A stretch of 64,000 bases of DNA from Hippophae tibetana (Eukaryota > Streptophyta > Magnoliopsida > Rosales > Elaeagnaceae): assembly GCA_037013495.1 (NCBI GenBank), contig CM072805.1, positions 24,868,669-24,932,668 of the forward strand, in the 5' to 3' direction. This document shows, one piece after another, positions 12,200 through 22,300 of this stretch. Position 1 is the first letter of the stretch. Every line of letters starts with the position of its first letter. A program made the position numbers and the translations under genes. Below the pieces are notes generated by a model. The model worked only from the letters and a program-made list of their open reading frames with translations, was not told the DNA's origin and ran no database searches.

Positions 12200-13480
12200 G
12201 TTCTTTTGAGCAAGTTTCCAAGTGCTTGAAACAAAATGAACCAGGCTTTCTTTTATAGTTGTTCATTGCTTAAGGATTCCTCCAAACCATATCTCTGATA
12301 CATCAATCTTGACTATTTTGAATGCGTCATGATTAGATAAGGATAAGAACGAGAGCTTTTTAGCTCTTAGATTTATTAATTGTTTTTCTTTAGTGCATGT
12401 TGGGCCCCATTCAAGTGAATTTTTCTTTAATTGCTCATAAAAAGGGTTTGGTATATGGTGCAGACAAATAGTTTAAGGTTGTCTAAGAACCTTTGTAATT
12501 GTTTTTTATTCTTGATTTCATGAGGGAATTTTTCAATGAAAATGATAGATCAATCTATTGGAGTAATTAACCCTTGACCAATGTTATGACCTAAAAATTG
12601 AACATTTAATTAGAAAATTTTTATTTTCTTAGCCAAGATTATGAGACTTGCTTCTTGGATGATTTTAAAGAATTTTTTTAGTGTTTCCAATGTTGGCTAA
12701 TGGAATTCAAAAATACCAACACATCATCAATATAAATGATAGTAAAATCCATATAATGATTAAATATCTCGTTCGTTATTTTTTTAAACTCTAATGGGCA
12801 TTTTTAAGCCCAAATGGAATTATGTTCCATTCACAGTGACCAAATAGAACTGTGAAGGCATTTTTATGCCTATCCTCTAGGGCAATTTGAATTTGCTAAT
12901 AACCACTTTTAAGATCAATATTTGAGAAGACTAACAACATATAAAGTTGATTTAATAAGTTCTTATTAGGTATGTGATACCTAATCCATCTTAACACCCT
13001 ATTTAAGGGTTTATAATTGAAAATTTAACCTTAGGACACCTCGTTCCAACTCTACTACTTTTTCCACATAGAAGATTGGACAAGATCAAGGAGATTTGCT
13101 TTTTGAATTAATTTCTTTTCCAAAAGATCATCAATATCTTGTATGCAAATTTCCAGATGTCATCGGTTCATTTCAATAGGTCATCTTGGTATCATATCCA
13201 TCTAGGTTAAATTGAAGTTCTAAGTATAAATATCTTGTTGTTCTTTCTTTAGAAAAAAAATTAATAATAAATAAGGTCAATTGAGGTGATGTCTGCAATA
13301 AGACCCAAGAAAGGCAGCCTTTGATGTAGAGTAACTCTAATCACAATAACTCTTAATTACAAAGCATCTACTCAAATGGAGAAATTATTAAGATTTTTGT
13401 TCTCTAGACCTTCAACTTCACCTAGAAAAAGTAATTCTTCTAACTCGGCTAAGGTAAAAAATAAAGAAGTAATTAGAATA
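12200..13480 (-). pseudogene. Endogenous pararetrovirus RT/RNase H relic
   Basis: On the minus strand the region carries, in order, a segment resembling the start of a caulimovirid reverse transcriptase (about 13180-13020), a stretch ending PFGLKNAH (about 12870-12795), the catalytic motif YIDDV (about 12737-12722), and a segment with KKQLQRFL at the RT to RNase H boundary (about 12515-12484). Several in-frame stops and frame changes separate these pieces, so the polyprotein is dead. The motifs and their order fit family Caulimoviridae rather than LTR retrotransposons. Upstream (13300-13480) there may be protease sequence, but I could not confirm it. Genus is uncertain, petuvirus- or florendovirus-like. 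The hAT insertion lies in the downstream part of the same relic. Confidence 0.7.
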
Positions 13481-14144
13481 GAATATGTTGAAAGGTACCT
13501 TCAAAACTAGAGTGTTTCTAAATAAAGAACATCATTAGTATATAATAGGTAGTTTTTTATTTAAATCATATTATATTATTAAAATTATAAGAAACACTTC
13601 CTTTTAAGGGAAAACTATTTACATTAATTTATTAACCCAAAGTTTAATAGACTCATATAAAAAATATATAATTATTTACATATTGATTTAGTCTAAATGT
13701 ACTAGATAAATGACATAAAAAGTTTTTTGATTCCTTACTAGGAGTTGTAGAAACCTCCTTATGTTCTTGTCCAATTCATTTTAACCTTTTTCCAAACTTT
13801 TTAGTTCATATCAAAGACACTAATGTTCAAAGGTCTCAAAGGCCGACATTAAAAAGCATGGTTTCAATATGAAAAAAGAAACCAATAATATAGCTCTTAA
13901 ATGGAAATCAATGACCTTAAATCCAAAGTCAAAGAGAATGCGATCATTTCATTTTCTTTAAAAGAAAAATTCGATCACAAAATAATAAAGGAAAAAATTA
14001 TGGCCATTGGTATGTAAATCCAAATCGCATGTCTTAAAGAAAAATTTGAAAAAGATGTTTACTCACATATTTCTACTGCTTTTTGGTAAAGCAAAAAGAC
14101 ATGTAGTACCACTACCGTATAAACCTGTTATTATATTACAACTA
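13481..14144. other. Spacer between viral relic and repeat B
   Basis: No intact frame. It may contain more of the decayed viral polyprotein upstream of the polymerase, but no motif could be confirmed. Confidence 0.4.
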
Positions 14145-14867
14145 ATTGATTCCACCCTAAAGTTTTGTGATTGATTCCATTTATCACTCTTTAATTTATT
14201 AATTTTCTTTTAATGTTAATATGATAAAAATATCCTTTAAAGTCTCAAACGTTTTTAAATTTTATTTTTAAAATAATGATATCATTAACACATATTTTAA
14301 TAGTAAACATTCAAAATACAAATAGTTTAGATAAATAATTTTATTAAATGATATCAAATTTTAAATAAATACAATCGTATATATATTTATAGTTTTAATT
14401 AAAAAACAATTTGATAGTATAATCAATAGTTGATTTAAGTTTCTATATATACTAATATATATACCTTTATTACTACAATTTATCAACACTATTTGTCTAA
14501 ATCATTTTTCACCAAATGAACTTGTATTTTAATTATACATTTATTAATTAATTGTTATAAATCTCTATTAATTTGTCTAATGAAATATTTATATTCAAAA
14601 ATAATTTGATAAAGTTATTGTTTTACTTTCTTCTTTACTTCCATATAACATAAATTCATTTTGTGATTTGGCTAATGGTGACAAGACTTATCCCTGTAAC
14701 ATCTTAAATGAAAAAATTTAATCATATTAAAATTTTAAATTTAAATTTTAAATACTTGACTTTAAATAAATTTTAAAACCTTAAAAGTCTAAAAATTATT
14801 TTCATAAAAAATATTTTTTTAATTCTAAGGTTATTATTTTATAGTAAAAATTAATTTGTTACATTTT
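14145..14867. repeat. Direct repeat copy B flanking viral relic
   Basis: Partner of copy A (9559-10284), same orientation, about 4.6 kb apart start to start. Ends do not show convincing TG..CA termini, so these do not look like LTRs. Either a duplicated host segment or terminal redundancy left by integration of viral DNA is possible. Confidence 0.8.
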
Positions 14868-15211
14868 ATTCTTGTTGGCACCTCTCCAATTTTAAGAGCT
14901 CTAAAACGTTATAGTTCACAAAAAAATGGATTAACTGATGCACTTTCCATAACTTAGGATTCTAATTATTCTATTTCCAACCTCTTTTACTTCTTAAATT
15001 TCCTCTTTTTTTCCTCCCCAAAGGTTTTTTTTTCCTCTCGTTTCCTTTTTCCCCCGAAATATTTGTCTCGTTATCCTGTAAAAATTAAAATAAATATATA
15101 ACCGCCCCGAAATAGCCGTTGCCGTTCCTAGAGAAATTTGACCGTTACGATCCCTTAAAAATTTTAAATCCAAACAGAGACTATCTAGCAAGATAAGGAA
15201 CACAACCCCGA
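14868..15211 (+). promoter_or_regulatory. Promoter and leader of TPR-SET gene
   Basis: Upstream of the start codon lies a pyrimidine-rich stretch (about 14985-15060) of the kind found in plant 5' leaders. No clear TATA box was assigned. The region is bounded on the left by repeat copy B. Confidence 0.4.
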
Positions 15212-16891
15212 ATGAACCATTCTCTATCAATATCACCAGATATGACAGAAGTTGAAGAAGAACAGTTGCAAGGACAAGAAGAAATGGCAGATGAATATAA
15301 AATCCAACAGCTCAGATCTAAGGGCACAGAGCTCCTGCTCCGAGAAGAATGGAACGATGCTGTTATTGCCTATTCTCAATTCATCAATCTCTGTGAAAAC
15401 CAACTCTCTATGTGTCATGATCATCCCCAACACACAGATCACGTTTCCAAACTCAAAAAATCCCTCTGTTTAGCTCTTTCGAACAGAGCAGAAGCCCATT
15501 CAAAACTAAGAGAATTTACGGAAGCTCTGGAAGATTGTGATCAAGCATTAAAAATTGAAACTACCCATTTCAAAACTCTTCTCTGTAAAGGTAAGATTTT
15601 TTTGAATTTGAGTAGATACTCAATGGCCTTGGACTGTTTCAAAAAAGCCCAACTTGATCCTCAGGCTAGTGGGAACTGTGAAAGCCTTAATGGGTACTTA
15701 AAGAAATGCAAGAAACTCGAATCTTTATCAAAATCTGGAGCTTTCGATCTCTCAGATTGGGTCATCAATGGGTTTAAAGGAAAACCTCCAGAACTCGCAG
15801 ATTACATCGGTCCAGTTCAGGTAAGAAAGTCTACCGCTAGTGGGAGAGGACTATTTGCAACAAAGAATATTGATGTTGGCACTATTTTGTTTATAACAAA
15901 GGCAGTTTCTATTGAGAGGGCTATTTTGCTAGGCCAAGATCAAGGGGAAAAAGTTCAATTAGTCATGTGGAAGAATTTTATTGACTCCGTTATGGATTCT
16001 GTTACTAAATGCTCTAAAACCCATAACTTGGTTAGCATATTGTCATCTGGGGAAGATCAAGGTTATGAACTTCAGGTTCCTGACATGGGTATTTTTCGCC
16101 AAGAGGCAAATAATAGCAGCAGCTTCTCAAAACTTGATAGGAACAGAGTTTTAAGCATCTTAGATGTGAACTCTCTAGTTGAAGATTCAATTTCAGCCAA
16201 AGTTTTAGGAAAAAACAGTGACTATTATGGAATTGGATTGTGGGTACTAGCTTCATTCCTCAATCATTCGTGTATTCCCAACACTAGGCGATTACATGTT
16301 GGAGATTATGTCATAGTTCATGCTTCTAGAGATGTCAAGGCTGGTGAGGAACTCACAATTGCGTATTTCGATGTGCTTTCGCCGCTAGACAAGCGCAAGG
16401 ATATGATGTTGAAGTCATGGGGTTTTGATTGTATTTGTAAGAGATGCAAGTATGAGGAGGAAATTTCTTCAATGTTTGATATGAAAGAGATTGAGATAGG
16501 TATTGAAAGAGGGATGGATGTTGGTGTTATAGCTTATAAGTTAGAGGAAGGTATGAGAAGATGGACAGTTAGAGGCAGAGAAAAGGGGTACTTAAGGGCA
16601 TCATTTTGGGCTGCATTGTGTGAGGCTTATGGTTCTGAAAAATTGGTGAAAAGATGGGGAAGAAGACTACCTCCAATTGACTCAGTGGTGGATAGTATCT
16701 CAGAAGTAGTGGGTAGTGATGAAAGAGTACTGAAGATTTTGTTGGAAAAGTTGAAAAGAGGTAGAGGAGGAGGAATAATGGAGATGGAGAGAGTATTAAA
16801 CTTGGGAAGAGGGATTTATGGGAAGGTTGTTAAAAAGCAAACTCTAAGGTCTCTCCTAGATATTATTAGTCTTCCTGAACCAAGCTATTAG
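15212..16891 (+). CDS. TPR-SET protein, SDG35/ATXR1-like
   Basis: A single uninterrupted frame of 559 residues. Residues about 30-165 form tetratricopeptide repeats (for example the RSKGTELLLREEWNDAVIAY helix pair and the LSNRAEAHSKLREFTEALED pair). A SET domain follows: the opening is near residue 202 (VRKSTASGRGLFATKNI), NHSC is at 351-354, the GEELTIAYFD segment is near 378-387, and a cysteine-rich CICKRC follows near 407. SET proteins of this kind transfer methyl groups from S-adenosylmethionine to lysine; the TPR part binds partner proteins. The layout and single-exon form fit plant SDG35 (ATXR1), which is annotated as a TPR-SET protein; the orthology is from memory and the substrate is unknown. 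A second ATG at codon 11 is an alternative start. All key SET residues I can check are present, so the gene looks functional. Its 3' end has been tandemly duplicated downstream. Confidence 0.9.
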   Translation: MNHSLSISPDMTEVEEEQLQGQEEMADEYKIQQLRSKGTELLLREEWNDAVIAYSQFINLCENQLSMCHDHPQHTDHVSKLKKSLCLALSNRAEAHSKLREFTEALEDCDQALKIETTHFKTLLCKGKIFLNLSRYSMALDCFKKAQLDPQASGNCESLNGYLKKCKKLESLSKSGAFDLSDWVINGFKGKPPELADYIGPVQVRKSTASGRGLFATKNIDVGTILFITKAVSIERAILLGQDQGEKVQLVMWKNFIDSVMDSVTKCSKTHNLVSILSSGEDQGYELQVPDMGIFRQEANNSSSFSKLDRNRVLSILDVNSLVEDSISAKVLGKNSDYYGIGLWVLASFLNHSCIPNTRRLHVGDYVIVHASRDVKAGEELTIAYFDVLSPLDKRKDMMLKSWGFDCICKRCKYEEEISSMFDMKEIEIGIERGMDVGVIAYKLEEGMRRWTVRGREKGYLRASFWAALCEAYGSEKLVKRWGRRLPPIDSVVDSISEVVGSDERVLKILLEKLKRGRGGGIMEMERVLNLGRGIYGKVVKKQTLRSLLDIISLPEPSY

Positions 16892-17076
16892 TGTTTTTTT
16901 TTCCCTTTTTTTCTCTTATTTTTTTCTTAGATGATAAATTTTTACATTGAAGTTTAAATGAAGAACCAAGCTATTAACTAATAGCTGTAAGCTCCTTTGT
17001 TATTTATTTGTATTTTTTTTAACTTATTGCAGTAAACCTTTATATTATACATTGTTAGGTTGTGTATGGCTGGGGA
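16461..17076 (+). repeat. Tandem duplication unit 1 (gene 3' end)
   Basis: This 616-bp stretch covers the last ~143 codons of the TPR-SET gene plus its 3' flank and is copied directly after itself at 17077-17699. The junctions share the microhomology aaatttc (aaatttcttc at the start, aaatttc again at both later joints), which suggests a microhomology-mediated or slippage event. Confidence 0.95.
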
Positions 17077-17699
17077 AAATTTCTTCAATGTTTGATATGA
17101 AGGAGATTGAGATAGGTATTGAAAGAGGGATGGATATTGGTGTTATAGCTTATAAGTTAGAGGAAGGTATGAGAAGATGGACAGTTAGAGGCAGAGAAAA
17201 GGGGTACTTAAGGGCATCATTTTGGGCTGCATTGTGTGAGGCTTATGGTTCTGAAAAATTGGTGAAAAGATGGGGAAGAAGACTACCTCCAATTGACTCA
17301 GTGGTGGGTAGTATCTCAGAAGTAGTGGGTAGTGATGAAAGAGTGCTGAAGATTTTGTTGGAAAATTTGAAAAGAGGTAGAGGAGGAGGAATAATGGAGA
17401 TGGAGAGTATTAAACTTGGGAAGAGGGATTTATGGGAAGGTTGTTAAAAAGCAAACTCTAAGGTCTCTCCTAGATATTATTAGTCTTCCTGAACCAAGCT
17501 ATTAGTGTTTTTTTTTTTTTTTTCCTTTTTTCTCTCATTTTTTTCTTAGATGATAAATTTCTACATTGAAGTTTAAATGAAGAACCAAGCTATTAACTAA
17601 TAGCTGTAAGCTCCTTTGTTATTTATTTGTATTTTTTTTTTAACTTATTGCAGTAAATCTATTATATTATACATTGTTAGGTTGTGTATGGCTGGGGAA
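17077..17699 (+). pseudogene. Truncated second copy of SET-gene 3' end
   Basis: Second unit of the tandem duplication. It starts in the middle of the post-SET region (ISSMFDMKEIEIGIERG), so it has no TPR or SET domain and no start codon of its own. A 4-base deletion near 17406 (gagagtattaaac in place of gagagagtattaaac) shifts the frame and ends it at 17445-17447. A few substitutions separate it from the parent, so the duplication is fairly recent. It could still supply an alternative 3' end to the parent transcript but cannot encode an enzyme. Confidence 0.9.
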
Positions 17700-19311
17700 A
17701 ATTTCCTTTGGTACAGCTGAATAACATTTATGACGTAGAATACAGGAAAACGATAGCCTAAATATTAAAAAAAAACTAAATAAAATCTCAGAATAAAGGA
17801 TTTTAATTGAACAATATACATTGTTTTCATAAAATTAACAATAATAATTTTAAAAGTTGATAAGAAATTTGTCAAAATTCTATCATTTGATCAAATTTAT
17901 GAGTGTATTTATGATCGTTTACTTTTTATGTCCACTTCGGTATTACTTGATAAAATTGTTATTCTGTAAACTCTCCTAACAAATTTGATTATATTATTAA
18001 CAAACGGCATAAAATTACCTAATTTCTCAGTTAATATAGTTCTAATAGAATTTTAATGTCAACTTATAAAAGTAAAAAAACTTCATATATTTTAGAAACT
18101 TGATCACATGATCCAACATAATCTGAACCAATTTCTTATATAATAGTCCTAAAAAAATTTAATGTTAATTTGTAAAAGCAACAATACCTATATATATTCC
18201 ATTTAAAAGCTAAGATACTTGTGGCTCCATCATATAAGCTACAGGGCCCTAATGCGAGTCTTTGAGTAATTGTATGATCTCTTACTGAAAGCCAAAAGGA
18301 AATTACAAATAAAAGTAAAATAATGTTAAATTAAAAAGGAAATGACATTGAAGTAATTAAGAAACTAATTACTAATACTGAAATCAATTATAATGTCATA
18401 CATCATTATGATCCACACAAAAAATTCATTTTTCTTTTACCCAGAATTTACCGTAAATGAATGATGAATGATTTTTATTAAGAATATAGAGCGTTCTAAA
18501 CTCACTCTCACCTCTAACACAACATTGAAGCTCACAGCCCAATCCTGGATAGTGAGAGGCATGAACATGAATCTTATCTATCGTAGCTTCATATCAAAAC
18601 TCATGGTATACTGCATAATACCTGGTCAGATATTCTAATAAAACAAGATATGGTTAGATATTGCGAATCTAACCCATGAAATGGCTCTTTGACATTTGTT
18701 GATTGTGCTCTAAATTTATTACGGTTATTTTTGGGAAAGAGCCTGTAACTTCAATAAGGCCTAGTCTCCCTTCCTAGTCGCAAGTGTTATTATTGTCCTT
18801 TATTTTGGATGGGCAACAAAATGGAGGGAAAAAAAGATTGTTCACACATTAAAGGTTTAAATTATCAGCAAAAAAATTCTGTTGAATCTCTCACATAATA
18901 TATTGCAGAGGAATGCTAAGTGCACAGCACACAAATTTACAATCAATCCAATATAGATGCACATCACATGCTCCTGTGAATTATAACTAATATACTTTTT
19001 CTAACTAATATTATCACACGACATACGCCAATTAGTTTGAATGCAAAATTGTATCCTTGGCATTTCTCTATATTCTAAACTACCTGCTGTAGGAAGCGAG
19101 TCCCACATAAATATAAGGTGTATTTTTTCCGACAAATAAAATGCCAGATCCTACTCGTGCAAAGTAGAAACTACAATGTCCTTTATTTCGTCACTAGATA
19201 GATGATAAGTTGCAAAGCAAACCAAGTTCTGACAATTCAAAACAGCAATAAGAAAAAAGAAAAGAGAGCAGACGCAAATGTCAAGGCAGCTAGTTCCAAC
19301 TCAAGAGGTTC
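17700..19311. other. Intergenic between TPR-SET and RSA1-like genes
   Basis: No gene or repeat boundary recognised. The part next to 19312 will hold the 3' untranslated region and terminator of the minus-strand gene. The two genes converge here. Confidence 0.5.
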
Positions 19312-22300
19312 TCAAATGTCAGTCATCTTCACCAATTTAAGGTAAAGAATGCGGTCATCTCTTCCAGTGTTGCTCTCTAATAAGGCGCTCTGCACGAGAT
19401 CCTGATACAAAAAACAAAAGGAAATACCATTACAAAGGAAATTGCATATTAAAAAGATAAGCAACATCTCCAAAACATATTACTACCTTGACATCTCTGT
19501 GTGATAGATATTTCCCCAAGTTGTGGATGATCAACCTCATATCTTCAACCTGGAAAAGTAACTAGGTCTCCTTAATGTCCTAAAAAAAACAACAAAAAAC
19601 TACACAGAAACACTAGTTGTTGATTATTACCCTAATGTAGCCAACTCGATTCCGGTCAAAAAAGCGAAAAGCCTGTATCAGACAGAAATGATGGCGTTAG
19701 TAAAGTGATGCAAAGAGACAGCACCGAAGAGGGTGATTAGACAGACATACCTGCAATAGTTCTTTGTCATTTATAGCTTCCTTTGCCGATTCTTTTTTTA
19801 TTGTATCCATTTTCACCTCTTTATTTACTTGTGTATTCACATCATGATTCGTTTCTGCTTCTAAAGCTTTAGATCCAGATTGCTCTATAGCGGATTTATC
19901 ATTTTGCTGAGGACTTGCATCCTCCATTTCTTCATATTCTTCTGGATCTTCTTCTGAACCTTCCTCATCATCTGTTCCATGCTCCATCTCATCATCAACA
20001 TTTTCCATCAAGTTTTGATCCTCGGCTGCAGTGATCTTTTCCTCTTTATTCTCATCATCCGGTTGTGTTGCATTCAACGATTCAGATGATTGACTTGACT
20101 GGTTTTTTACAGGGAGTTCTTCAGTCTTAAGACGCTTACTTGGCAATCCTTTTACTTTTTCAGCCTCTTTGTGTTCTTCATGTTGCCTCTTACGTTGAGA
20201 TCTTTTTCTCACAAAGCTTATACGCAGTTTCTAGGCAAAAGAAAGGCACAATGTCAATGGCAGCACCAATACATCATTCAATGCATATACAAACACAAGT
20301 TATTAGACAAACCTGTAAAAATGTTAGAATACGATAACCCATCTGATACTGAAGCATTTCATACAGTGTTTCAGCAAACAGAGAAAGCTACAGAAATGGT
20401 GCAACCAAGTTAGCAAAAAGATTTGACCACTCTTCAAGTATTTGAGAACCCATTATTTCTGGAAAGTATTTGAGAACCAGAATAAAGCCTATATCACAAG
20501 CATAATGATGAGAGAGCAAGTGAGAATTGGTGAAATCAAACTGACCTCAAATGTTGACTCATCAATATCCTTGTCAGAGTAATCCAAGAGTGAATCCAGT
20601 GAAAGTGATGATGAACGCAGCTATTGCAGGTGACCACAAATTATTAAAAAAAAATAGATTACATGCTAGAATTATTGAAATTGGTAAAGAACAGTATGTC
20701 TAACTAATGTTAAACGCATGATGCTAACCCATGCTATAGAAGCTAAAAGTAGCTTACTTTACAGTCCTTGCTCCATTTGGTTTGTATAATTAATCCGGGG
20801 TGTCGAGGATGCTCTTCAGGCTTCTTTTCTTTATCTTTACTTGATTGATTTCTAGACTCATCCTTGCTATCTTTGCCTTTTCTCTCTTGCTCATATTTTG
20901 CTTTTTCATCATCTTTCATTTTTCCATGATTATCCTTTTGATGTGCTTTCTGCTTCCCAGGGTCAACGTTCTCCCTAGTAACAGAACCACTTCTATCAGT
21001 AATAGACTTTGTATCTTTCTTCTCAACAATTTCATCCTTCACTTCAGTTTTAATAACTTCCTTCTTAGCTGCTTGTGTTTTTAATGATTTCTTCTGAGAG
21101 ATCATTTTCTTATCTGTCTTTTGAATATCATTCATTGTGTTCTCTGCATCTGCTTCTTGCTTCCAAGTATTTTCTGTTCCATCTTCCCGAACACTATTGC
21201 TATCATCTCCAACTTTCTTATTGTTAGAAGGCTTGTTTTTGAACTCTGTCCCTGTAGCCTTCTTTTTTGGTATCCTCTTAATAATCTTCTTCTTTATAGT
21301 TGTTTTAACACTACTATCTTGAGCAGCACCACCAACACTTGGATCTGAACTATCCTTGGGTTTATCTTCAGGGCAATCAGTCTTCTCAGCATCTGTCTCA
21401 AGTTGTGTGTCTTTGTTATTGTTCTCACTTGCTGTCCCAACCTTTTTTGCAACTTTTTTCCTCGTCAAAGTTTTGACCCCAGAAGGATCACCTTGCTGAG
21501 CGGATGGGTCTGATTCTGCATTCTTTTCTCCATTATCCTTTTCATTTGGTAGCTTACACTTCTTCCCATTGTCCTTTTCATTTAGTAGTTTGCCAATAGT
21601 ATCACCAGTAGTCTTACCAACAGCCTTCTGTTTGACAATCTTCCTTATAATTTTCTTTTTCCCAGACTTTACACTTCCAGGTGTTGGAACACCGACTGTT
21701 TTTTCCTGCTCTTTCTCATTCTTAGCTTCCTTATCAGCTTCATTCCCATCCTTTTCCTCTGTTTTCGCCTCATGTGTTACATCTTTTCCATCATCATTTC
21801 CCTTCAAACCTTTGTCATCTTTCTCCCTTTCAACATCTTTTCCTTTTCCAGAGGGTGTGGGTGTGGGCTCTTTCTTTTTCCCTTCTTTGTGTACCCTTTT
21901 TCCATCTTTTGAGGAATCCTCCTTATCTAAAAAAGCTAACAATTTAATCCAGAATGATATTTAAGCAACACGCAACAAGGAAATTAGTGTAACATGTAAC
22001 TTTCGTACCTTTCAGAGCCTCCTCCCTCAGTCTCTGCAAAGCAGGCACAGTACATTATTAGTACAAAAGGAAACAAATATTTGCTTAAATTTGTACACAA
22101 ACACTGAATGGCTTACACAATTGATGAGAAAATTTAAAAAAAAAAGAGGTAAATGCATTTCCAAACAGCATAAAGAAAATACCTCCTTTTTCGAAAGTTC
22201 GTCTCTTTCAGCAACAGCCTTTTTGTAAGCAAGCCATTGGTCTCTCCATACATTCAATGAAGGCAGACATTCCGACAAATCAGGAACAAACACTACAGTA

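Noticed and set aside
9559..14867. The two ~725-bp direct repeats as LTRs of a retrotransposon
   Set aside because: No TG..CA ends, no primer-binding site after copy A, and the coding relic between them is caulimovirid-like on the minus strand.
20845..21964. Plus-strand frames of Ser/Phe/Leu-rich sequence across 20845-21964
   Set aside because: They are antisense shadows of the Lys/Glu-rich exon of the minus-strand RSA1-like gene.
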